Shown: positions 1 to 5,248 of the stretch, one piece after another
Layout: each line of letters opens with the position of its first letter
Numbering within the stretch: the first letter of the stretch is position 1
Assembly (NCBI GenBank): GCA_007125255.1
Contig: SLDM01000210.1
Location: 1-14,125 of the forward strand
Source: Phycisphaerales bacterium
GTDB lineage: Bacteria; Planctomycetota; Phycisphaerae; Phycisphaerales; SM1A02
Length of the DNA stretch: 14,125 bases
Direction of reading: 5' to 3'
Translations under genes and position numbers: made by a program
Notes under the pieces: generated by a model
What the model saw: the letters and a program-made list of their open reading frames with translations, nothing else
Database searches by the model: none
What the model was told of the DNA's origin: nothing

Positions 1-75
1 CGAAGGGGCGAAGGCGAGGGCGTCCCTTCCGGCCCGGTCGCCCCCGCCGGGCCCGTGTGCCGGACATGACGAGCC

Positions 76-96
76 GGGGCGGGGGGGGTGGGGGGG
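76..96 (+). other. G-rich tract with G-quadruplex potential
   Basis: Three uninterrupted G runs of 4, 8 and 7 bases are separated by single C and T bases. The 8-base run can supply two G-triplets, so the four tracts needed for an intramolecular quadruplex with very short loops are present. It lies about 250 bp upstream of the promoter for the RNA gene at 361. Function is unknown. Confidence 0.55.
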
Positions 97-252
97 CATC
101 GTGCGGCGGAGGGAAAATTTTCTGTTGTCATCAGGCGTCATCGATCCGAGGGCCGGCGGGGCGACCACCGCGCCGCGGGTGAGCAGGGGACTTCTCCGCA
201 AGGCATTGACCCGAAAGAATTTCCGCCGGTGAGAACGCTGAAGTGCTCGCGA

Positions 253-277
253 TCCGGCAACCACTTCGGCTGCCGGA
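253..277 (+). other. 7-bp perfect hairpin upstream of the RNA promoter
   Basis: TCCGGCA at 253-259 is exactly complementary to TGCCGGA at 271-277, with an 11-nt loop. The left arm sequence recurs at 296-302, so the right arm could pair with either copy. It sits just before the DnaA box and promoter. It may be an upstream terminator or a protein site; no T-run follows, so termination is not supported. Confidence 0.35.
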
Positions 278-303
278 CCGGTCGCCGGACCATGCTCCGG
301 CAA

Positions 304-312
304 TGTGGATAA
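304..312 (-). promoter_or_regulatory. Perfect DnaA-box 9-mer
   Basis: TGTGGATAA on the plus strand is the complement of TTATCCACA, an exact match to the bacterial DnaA-box consensus. It ends one base before a perfect TTGACA (314-319) and lies about 16 bp upstream of the -35 element of the promoter at 328-355. I noticed no second box and no dnaA/dnaN gene in the window, so an origin is not supported. A DnaA-responsive promoter is possible. Confidence 0.45.
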
Positions 313-327
313 CTTGACAATTCGCTT

Positions 328-355
328 TTGCGCGTCCGCAATCTTGTGGTAAAAT
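328..355 (+). promoter_or_regulatory. Extended -10 promoter of the 361-1052 RNA
   Basis: The -10 element TAAAAT (350-355) is preceded by TGG, which gives the extended -10 TGn arrangement. A TTGCGC -35 element (328-333) lies 16 bp upstream. The predicted start at about 361 coincides with the first base of a 10-bp 5' terminal helix. A perfect TTGACA at 314-319 lies too far away to pair with this -10; at a 17-bp spacing it would face only a weak CGCAAT. Confidence 0.6.
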
Positions 356-974
356 CCTCTCGTCGTGGTTCCCTCCCGCACTGAATCACGACGGGCTACC
401 GCGACGTGGCCGCGACATGCAATCAGCGAACGGAGGGCATGCACGGGACATCTTTGGGACTCCCAGGGAGATCCGTTGAAAAGTGCATGACGAGTCTGAA
501 GCAGAGGCCCGAAATGGTCTGGTGGGTGCCTGGTCGAGCGTGATCAGCCAGCTTGAACTTCCATTTCGGGTTTCCAATCGGCGTTGAGTTGGTGCGTGCG
601 TCGGCGAGGGTCAGCGGATCGATCGAATTCAATCCGGCATCGCTGTGGAGTCTGCATCGCAAGGCGGTGCCTCCTCGGGTGGTTCCTCGGACGAGTTCGT
701 TCATCAGCCCCGGCAGGAGTGCTTTTCACTCCGGTCTCCCTCTTGCTTGGCCGAACACCCCTTCAGGAGCTCTTCCGCCGTGAGTGGAGTGCTCCCTCGG
801 CCTCCCGGTGGTGGAGGCATGTCGCAGGCTCTTGGCTGGTCTGTCCCGATCGCGATTCTTCGCCGGGAGGTGAAGTACCGGGAGAGGGACAGGACGACGT
901 TCGCCGGAAGGGATGCTGCCTGCCGTTGTATTGGTTGGTTCGTCTGAAACGGAAAAGGTGGCGAAGGAAGAAGA

Positions 975-1006
975 AGGACGAGGAGAAGGAAGGACGAGGA
1001 GAAGGA
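975..1006 (+). repeat. Perfect 16-bp tandem repeat, two copies, purine-rich
   Basis: AGGACGAGGAGAAGGA occurs at 975-990 and again, identically, at 991-1006. It forms the end of a purine-rich tract (about 950-1008) just before the terminator of the RNA. Each copy contains AGGAG and AAGGA, both Shine-Dalgarno-like. Confidence 0.85.
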
Positions 1007-1008
1007 TC

Positions 1009-1052
1009 GGTCCGCTTTGCTTTCAAGAGCAAGGCGGACCACTTCGTTTTTT
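1009..1052 (+). terminator. Rho-independent terminator of the ncRNA
   Basis: GGTCCGCTTTGCT (1009-1021) pairs with AGCAAGGCGGACC (1028-1040) as a 13-bp stem with one G-U and a 6-nt loop. A six-T run follows at 1047-1052, six bases after the stem. Its plus-strand orientation fits only a transcript coming from the left. Confidence 0.8.
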
Positions 1053-1123
1053 GGGGGGTTGGGGGCGCGGGCGTTTTTTCAGGTGCTTCGCCGGATTGCC
1101 TGGCCCCGACCGGGACCGCTCGT

Positions 1124-1852
1124 TTACGGCGTGCGCCGATCAAGAGCGTGCCGGAGAGATCCGGTCAGAGCCTGGAGCGCCTGGTCGCTGGTTCGCCGCA
1201 ACCGAAGCAGCGAGCGAATCGTCATCGGCCGCTTCAGACACGCCGCCATGATTCGCAGCGGCCGGACCTGACCCGACCCATCGATCCAGCCGTCGATGCC
1301 GGCGGGTAGTCGATCCTCGACCCCGTCACTGACCGCCCGGATGATCGCCCATGGCCGCCGGGTACGCTCGGCCAGGGCGACAAACGACGCGGCTTCCTGA
1401 TCCACCAGGGTGGCGCCGGTCGATCGGTGGAGGCGGTCACGCTCGCCGCGCGTGCTGAGAGCCCCGGCCGAGGTCGTCAGTGAGGCGGCCGGGAGATCCG
1501 CGAACGGATCGTTCCACGACGGGGTATGGGGTGCACCCTCGGCGTCGATGACACGATCGATGCGGAGGACATCGCCCACGTGGTGAGCCTCGGTCAGCGC
1601 GCCGGCAAGGCCCACCAGAACCAGCGGCGCGCCGGGTGATCCGGCCGGAGCCGCTTCTTCGATCATCACCGCGGCACGCGCCATCCCCCTGCTCCCCGGA
1701 CCGGTGCAGAGGACGCAAGCGGCCGAACCGGGAACCGCGCGGCGGATCGCGCGCCACTCATGGCGCAAGGGGCAGATCAGAATTGCATCGCAGCGAGCGG
1801 CTCGCCGTGAGGGGGCTGGCATGGCTCTGCAGCGTATCGCATTGCCATCCAT
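1124..1852 (-). CDS. Nucleoside phosphorylase / MTAN-superfamily protein
   Basis: The 242-residue protein has the layout of purine/uridine phosphorylase and MTA/SAH-nucleosidase family enzymes, which cleave the N-glycosidic bond of nucleosides. The first strand is DAILICPLRHEW (22-33). A glycine turn GLAGAL (81-86) matches the family G-x-A-G motif. VDQEAASF (150-157) corresponds to the ribose-binding V-D-M-E-A segment, with Gln in place of Met. RAVSDG (172-177) supplies the S-D pair whose Asp is the usual proton donor. The ATG at 1852 is chosen because the upstream extension to 2038 is low-complexity and overlaps the neighbouring gene; ATG 1822 is an equally good start, since neither has a strong ribosome site. 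The protein is somewhat divergent, so substrate is not predicted. Hopanoid-associated phosphorylases of the same superfamily are an alternative, but no hopanoid genes are nearby. Confidence 0.75.
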   Translation of the reverse strand: MDGNAIRCRAMPAPSRRAARCDAILICPLRHEWRAIRRAVPGSAACVLCTGPGSRGMARAAVMIEEAAPAGSPGAPLVLVGLAGALTEAHHVGDVLRIDRVIDAEGAPHTPSWNDPFADLPAASLTTSAGALSTRGERDRLHRSTGATLVDQEAASFVALAERTRRPWAIIRAVSDGVEDRLPAGIDGWIDGSGQVRPLRIMAACLKRPMTIRSLLRLRRTSDQALQALTGSLRHALDRRTP

Positions 1853-1916
1853 CGCGAGCGGCGGAGGGCGGGATGATTTTCGCGCGGGACGGGCCGCTTT
1901 CGGTTGGCCCTGGACG

Positions 1917-1934
1917 TGGCCATACACATGGCCA
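1917..1934. promoter_or_regulatory. Inverted repeat in the phosphorylase 5' region, operator-like
   Basis: TGGCCAT (1917-1923) and ATGGCCA (1928-1934) are perfect inverted arms around a 4-nt spacer. The same sequence also reads as a 12-bp direct repeat (1917-1928 and 1929-1940, one mismatch in the last base). It sits in the 95-bp gap between the upstream gene's stop (1948) and the phosphorylase start (1852), where a repressor site or an RNA hairpin could act. The regulator is unknown. Confidence 0.4.
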
Positions 1935-1947
1935 TACACGCAGCGAG

Positions 1948-2361
1948 TTACGGATGGCGGTGATCGTGAAGCGGCACGAGCATGTACTTCTTCGGCGCCT
2001 CGAACTCCGCGTCGCGGAGCGGGATCTCGGGAAACCACTCGCTGACCTGTTCCTCGCTCAAGAGAACACCGAGCTCGCGGCCATCAATACGATCGTAGAT
2101 CGAGTATCGCGGCTCCCGCGCTGTCGCGTAGATCTTCACCAGGTAGCAGGAGTCTTCCAGCGTGCCGATCCGGGCGAGGCCATCGTGGGGATCGACGGAC
2201 GCGAACTCCCCTTCAGGATGCACGTCGTTCTCGGCATCCGGAGGGAAGCTCGGCACGCCCTGGGAGTCGAAAGGCACAAAGACGCTGGCCATGGCGATGA
2301 AGGCGACGCCGCAGGCCAGGATCGTCAGAACACGTTGCAGTCGGAGGCGTGGAGTGCTCAT
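1948..2361 (-). CDS. Small single-pass membrane-anchored protein, function unknown
   Basis: The protein has 137 residues. After a short basic start (MSTPRLRLQR) comes one hydrophobic helix (about 11-30), then a soluble domain of about 100 residues that is probably outside the inner membrane. The soluble part contains SCYLVKIYATAREPRYSIYDRIDGRELG in pieces that suggest a compact beta-rich fold, followed by LSEEQVSEWFPEIPL. I do not recognise the family. ATG 2361 is chosen because AGGA lies 5 nt upstream and the membrane helix follows directly; the extension to 2469 would run into the tRNA on the other strand. The gene lies 95 bp upstream of the phosphorylase in the same direction and may share its transcript. 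A cleavable signal peptide is possible, but no clear cleavage site is seen. Confidence 0.7.
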   Translation of the reverse strand: MSTPRLRLQRVLTILACGVAFIAMASVFVPFDSQGVPSFPPDAENDVHPEGEFASVDPHDGLARIGTLEDSCYLVKIYATAREPRYSIYDRIDGRELGVLLSEEQVSEWFPEIPLRDAEFEAPKKYMLVPLHDHRHP

Positions 2362-2418
2362 ATCGGTCCTATCGGCCTGATTTTGTGCCGGACTGAGCCG
2401 AAACTGAAGCTGAGCCAC

Positions 2419-2446
2419 TTGCCCGGACCAAAAAAATGCGTACGAT
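2419..2446 (+). promoter_or_regulatory. Promoter of tRNA-Glu
   Basis: TTGCCC (2419-2424) and TACGAT (2441-2446) are separated by 16 bp, which predicts a start near 2452, about 10 nt before the tRNA. It lies in the divergent gap between the minus-strand membrane protein gene (start 2361) and the tRNA. Confidence 0.45.
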
Positions 2447-2461
2447 GTTCCTCTCGTTCGG

Positions 2462-2536
2462 GACCCCATCGTCTAGTCAGGTCCAGGACACCAGGTTTTC
2501 ATCCTGGGAACAGGGGTTCGAATCCCCTTGGGGTCG
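2462..2536 (+). tRNA. tRNA-Glu (anticodon TTC)
   Basis: A complete cloverleaf can be folded. The acceptor stem is GACCCCA (2462-2468) with TGGGGTC (2529-2535) and discriminator G2536. The anticodon stem CCAGG/CCTGG encloses the loop TTTTCAT, with anticodon TTC. The T-arm is AGGGG-TTCGAAT-CCCCT. The D-arm AGTCAGGTCCAGGAC resembles typical bacterial tRNA-Glu. The 3' CCA is not encoded (CTT follows), so CCA must be added by the nucleotidyltransferase. It reads Glu codons GAA/GAG. Confidence 0.97.
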
Positions 2537-2546
2537 CTTGAATGCG

Positions 2547-2576
2547 CAATCGGACCCGCCTGTGCGGGTCCGATTG
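2547..2576. terminator. 13-bp perfect hairpin between tRNA-Glu and the kinase operon
   Basis: CAATCGGACCCGC (2547-2559) and GCGGGTCCGATTG (2564-2576) pair perfectly around a CTGT loop. It lies 10 nt after the tRNA and downstream of the convergent kinase operon, the place for a bidirectional terminator. Neither strand has a proper T-run after the stem, so it may instead be a 3' processing or stabilising structure. Confidence 0.5.
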
Positions 2577-2600
2577 TCGTAATCTGGAACTCGCGCCCTG

Positions 2601-2630
2601 TCCGGGCTAGTCCGGGCTAGTCCGGGCTAG
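2601..2630 (+). repeat. 10-bp tandem repeat, three perfect copies
   Basis: TCCGGGCTAG is repeated three times without mismatch (2601-2610, 2611-2620, 2621-2630), with a further TC at 2631-2632. The array lies in the convergent gap between tRNA-Glu and the stop of TMK-like kinase 1. The 10-bp period is close to one helical turn, so a protein bound to each copy would lie on one DNA face. Replication slippage is the simpler origin. Confidence 0.9.
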
Positions 2631-2719
2631 TCTTGGATCGCCCGGGGCGTTCCGGTTGATCGGTCCGGCCGTTGCCCCCCCGCCCCCGCGCGAGCCTGCG
2701 ATCTCCCCGTCCAAAGCGG

Positions 2720-3502
2720 TTATTCGTGACGCCAGTCGCCGGCGAGTTCGCCGATGTACCGTCCGACCAGCCCCTCCTCCCGGAAAACCTCGGCGTGCGG
2801 CATGACCGGGTTCTTCAGCACCCCTTCCAGGTGCGGGCGGACCCGTTCTCTCATCATCGCCTGCTGCTGGGCGATCGGGAGCGTGGCGTCGATCACCTTG
2901 AGGTCGTATTCACTCGTCATCTGATCGTACTGTTCGAGAATGCGACCCTGGAACAGTTCAAAGCTCTTGTAGGGATCCTCGCTCAGCCCGAGGTCCATGC
3001 CGGCTTCGTAATATTTCAGTTCCGGTCGGCCGGAAAGGATCCGGCTCAGCGCTTCCTGCAGCGGCACGCGGAAGTAGAAGGCGACGGTCGGCCGGGGTGC
3101 GAAGCGATAGTTGCGCCGCACGTACGTCGGGTCAATTCCGCGGGCCACGTCGCGGGCGAACGCGGTGTAGATGTAACGGTCCGCGAGCACGATCGCGCCC
3201 GCGCGCAGCGGGGGCAGGATGGTCCGTTCCAGGCGATCGGCGAAGTCGGCGGTGTGAATCAGACTGAACGTCATGGGACTGAGCAGACGCTTGGCCTTGC
3301 CGTAGCCGGTGGTCTCGCGAACCAGCGGCGAAGAGTTCCATGCGCTGAAGTACACGCTGTAACCCTGCGAGGAGAGCCACTTCTCCAGGAGATCGAGCTG
3401 GGTACTCTTTCCCGAGCCGTCAATCCCTTCCACGACAATGAGCTTGCCGGGCAGATCGCCGAGGTTCGCGTACTGTTCAAATTCCTGGCTTACGTGCGTC
3501 AT
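2720..3502 (-). CDS. Thymidylate-kinase-like P-loop kinase 1
   Basis: The 260-residue protein belongs to the P-loop kinase fold nearest thymidylate kinase. A strong Walker A, GIDGSGKST (26-34), is preceded by the strand KLIVVE. LADRYIYTAFARD (107-118) matches the DRY-x-x-S-x-A motif of dTMP kinases. RPTVAFYFRVPLQEALSRI (137-155) matches the C-terminal beta-strand plus LID approach. The dTMP-binding REPGG motif expected after Walker A is missing (the region reads FSAWNSSPLVRETTGYGKA), so a canonical dTMP kinase role is doubtful. Catalysis of some phosphoryl transfer is likely because Walker A is intact. It is the last gene of the CHAD-Ppx unit, 66 bp after the Ppx stop. ATG 3502 is chosen; a TTG at 3565 would add 21 residues with no conserved content. 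Confidence 0.85.
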   Translation of the reverse strand: MTHVSQEFEQYANLGDLPGKLIVVEGIDGSGKSTQLDLLEKWLSSQGYSVYFSAWNSSPLVRETTGYGKAKRLLSPMTFSLIHTADFADRLERTILPPLRAGAIVLADRYIYTAFARDVARGIDPTYVRRNYRFAPRPTVAFYFRVPLQEALSRILSGRPELKYYEAGMDLGLSEDPYKSFELFQGRILEQYDQMTSEYDLKVIDATLPIAQQQAMMRERVRPHLEGVLKNPVMPHAEVFREEGLVGRYIGELAGDWRHE

Positions 3503-3568
3503 GGGGGACGATTCCGCTGGGTGAGTGGCCCCGGCATTTCTGCGCGGGTGACCTGGTGGCGTCAACGT

Positions 3569-5248
3569 TTACGGAGACTCTTCGCTGGCGCTGGCGCGGG
3601 GACGGGGACCGGATGCGCGGGCCGGGGCTGATCCCGTGCCGGCAACCGCTTCCCATTCGAAGCGGCAATCCAGCCCGAAAACGCGTTCAAACAGACGGCT
3701 CTTGCGCGACGCGCCCCAGATGTCCACGACCGGATCGGTCTCCGCGGCGACAAAGAACCAGGCGGTGGCGGACTTCACTTCAACGCGCACGCTTTGTACG
3801 AATTGCGAGTGCGCCCGGTCCAGCCCGTCCGCCAGACGCAGAATGGCCACCAGGGCTTTGACGAGCCCGCGTTCCTCGGCGTTCAGTTTCACGAAGTTCA
3901 TGTGCTTTCGTTTCGGACGGGCCCGGCGATGGTAGCGGGCGATGTTGGCGACCAGTTCCAGCTCCCGGTGCGTGAAGCCGGGCAGATCGCTGTGCATGAT
4001 CAGGTGATACGAGTGCTTGTGGTGCCGGGCGTAGTTGATGTAGTACCCGATATCGTGCAGGATCGCGGCGACGTGAAGCAGTTCCCGGGCTTCGGATTGG
4101 GCCCACGGCGCCGAAGGTGCATCGAGGGCTTCGACCAGCTGGTCGAAGATCGAAAGGGTCAACCGAGCGACGTGTTCACTGTGCGGCTCATCGTACTTGC
4201 ATGCCGCGGCGAACTGACGGGCGGTGCGGGCGCGATCCGCCGGAAGCGCTCCGACCGGCTCGGCCCGGGGAACCATCTCCTGAATCGTTTCCAGGATCAG
4301 CCCGTCGCGAATACCGCGATCGTGAACCCGGAGCGTGTTGACGCCAAGGTACTTCATGAGCCGCTCGATGATCGCGATCCCGGCCACGATGATCTCCGCG
4401 CGATCCGGGCTGAGTCCGGGGATCCGGGCTCGTTCCCGCACGGGCATGGCGCTGAGCCAGCGAAAGATGTGCCGGATCTCCGAACGCTTGATTTCGTATC
4501 CCCGGAGGGTGAAGGGATGCGTATCGCCCTGCGGGGCGATGCTGTTTTTCTGGAAGGAGAGGTTGGCGAGCGCGGTGAAGGTTCCGCCGGTTCCGAACAT
4601 GATCTGCGGTTTGACGTCGGGTTTGCCGAGCCCCGCCTTGATCATCCGCGAGATACTGCGCCGAAGGCCCTTGAGGCGCACCTCCAGCGGTTCCGTTCCG
4701 CTTTCGAGCTGCTCGGTCAGCCGGACCGCACCGATCGGCAGCGTCCCGATCTGTTCGATGACGCCGCCCGCGGTCAGAACGACCTCGGTGCTTCCCCCTC
4801 CGATGTCGACCACCGCCGCGGCGCCGAACGGCCGAAGGTCAAAGGCATGGCTCACGCTCAGGAACGCAAGGCGCGCTTCCTCCTCCGCGGTGATCACTTC
4901 GGGAGTCAGACCGGCCCGATCCTCGAGCAGTTTGACGAACTCATCCCGGTTGCGGGCTTCGCGAACGGCGGACGTGCCCACGGCCCGCACCCGGACAATG
5001 CCGTACCCTTCCGCGATCTCCCGCATGCGGGCCACGACCTCGACGGTCTGGTCCATCGCGTCCGGTTGGAGGTTGCCGGTTTCGTTCAGTCCCCGCCCCA
5101 GCCGCGTGACCTCCTTCTCGTCGTCGATCATGCGGTAGCGCCCGTCCTCGGCAACTTCGACCACGATCAGCCGGACGCTGTTGGTGCCGATATCGATCGC
5201 AGCAAGGCGCTGAGCGGTCTCGACCGGTTCCGCGGACAATGCGTTCAT
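3569..5248 (-). CDS. ppx: Exopolyphosphatase / guanosine pentaphosphate phosphatase (Ppx/GppA) with C-terminal HD domain
   Basis: The 559-residue protein matches full-length Ppx/GppA enzymes, which remove terminal phosphate from polyphosphate or hydrolyse pppGpp. The ASKHA-fold N-terminal half shows the phosphate-1 loop AIDIGTNSVRL (17-27), the catalytic Glu region TAEEEARLAFL (120-130), the phosphate-2 loop VVDIGGGSTE (147-156) and GTGGT (219-223). The C-terminal half is HD-type helical: SEHVARL (357-363), AILHDIG (395-401) and RLADGLDR (471-478). A Pro/Ala/Ser-rich tail ends the protein. The ATG at 5248 overlaps the CHAD stop by one base (TGATG), and AGGA lies about 11 nt upstream, so translation is probably coupled; a GTG one codon earlier is possible. 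Ppx versus GppA specificity cannot be told from sequence alone, but the CHAD neighbour favours polyphosphate. Confidence 0.95.
   Translation of the reverse strand: MNALSAEPVETAQRLAAIDIGTNSVRLIVVEVAEDGRYRMIDDEKEVTRLGRGLNETGNLQPDAMDQTVEVVARMREIAEGYGIVRVRAVGTSAVREARNRDEFVKLLEDRAGLTPEVITAEEEARLAFLSVSHAFDLRPFGAAAVVDIGGGSTEVVLTAGGVIEQIGTLPIGAVRLTEQLESGTEPLEVRLKGLRRSISRMIKAGLGKPDVKPQIMFGTGGTFTALANLSFQKNSIAPQGDTHPFTLRGYEIKRSEIRHIFRWLSAMPVRERARIPGLSPDRAEIIVAGIAIIERLMKYLGVNTLRVHDRGIRDGLILETIQEMVPRAEPVGALPADRARTARQFAAACKYDEPHSEHVARLTLSIFDQLVEALDAPSAPWAQSEARELLHVAAILHDIGYYINYARHHKHSYHLIMHSDLPGFTHRELELVANIARYHRRARPKRKHMNFVKLNAEERGLVKALVAILRLADGLDRAHSQFVQSVRVEVKSATAWFFVAAETDPVVDIWGASRKSRLFERVFGLDCRFEWEAVAGTGSAPARASGPRPRASASEESP

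Larger units (their letters stand above)
1..303. other. GC-rich non-coding stretch, no supportable gene
   Basis: The short reading frames here (for example 88-312 plus and 138-389 minus) translate into Arg/Gly/Ser-rich sequence with no domain, signal peptide or credible ribosome binding site. A plus-strand frame is open from the window edge to a TGA at 67-69, and a minus-strand frame starts at 66 and runs off the left edge. Either could be the end of a flanking gene, but neither can be recognised from so few residues. A perfect 7-bp GC hairpin (31-37 with 47-53) could be the remains of a terminator for a gene to the left, but no T-run follows it. Confidence 0.5.
361..1052 (+). ncRNA. Large structured non-coding RNA (about 690 nt), class not recognised
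   Basis: A promoter ends at 355 and an intrinsic terminator closes the unit at 1052, with no convincing ORF between. Helices seen: 361-370/384-393 (10 bp, one G-U, at the predicted 5' end); 438-444/483-489 enclosing a triloop hairpin 451-458/462-469; 508-517/561-570 (10 bp, perfect) enclosing 530-535/542-547; 612-616/641-645; 654-660/664-670; 716-721/727-732; 800-805/813-818; 841-847/886-892 enclosing 858-864/869-875 capped by the GNRA loop GGGA; and 923-927/948-952. A purine-rich linker leads into the terminator. I did not find the hallmark motifs of RNase P RNA, tmRNA, SRP RNA or 6S RNA. The pairings come from reading complementarity by eye, so covariation is untested. A long 5' leader or a decayed gene remain alternatives. 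Confidence 0.6.

Noticed and set aside
304..312. Chromosomal replication origin
   Set aside because: Only one DnaA box was seen, with no AT-rich unwinding element beside it and no dnaA/dnaN/gidA genes.
439..543. 34-codon ORF inside the RNA, with GGAGG just before its ATG
   Set aside because: The Shine-Dalgarno-like sequence is only 2-3 nt from the ATG, too close, and both ends of the ORF lie within predicted helices. A dual-function RNA is not excluded.
361..1052. RNase P RNA, tmRNA, SRP RNA or 6S RNA as identity of the RNA
   Set aside because: I did not find the RNase P GAGGAAAGTC block, the tmRNA tRNA-like ends, the SRP GGAAG/GCAG loop pattern or a 6S-type single rod.
704..1143. Minus-strand frames of 112 and 126 codons
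   Set aside because: Low-complexity Ser/Leu/Pro/Phe and Arg content is produced by the complement of the purine tract. There is no ribosome site or recognisable motif.
584..1309. Open frame of 241 codons on the plus strand across the RNA region
   Set aside because: It runs through the intrinsic terminator at 1009-1052 and into the phosphorylase gene on the other strand. Its composition is Arg/Ser-rich with no domain.
2462..2632. tRNA-linked integrated element
   Set aside because: No integrase and no direct repeat of the tRNA 3' end were found, and the flanking genes look like ordinary chromosomal genes.
2672..3631. 319-codon plus-strand frame
   Set aside because: It is antisense to the TMK-like kinase 1 gene, whose minus-strand frame has an intact Walker A and DRY motif.
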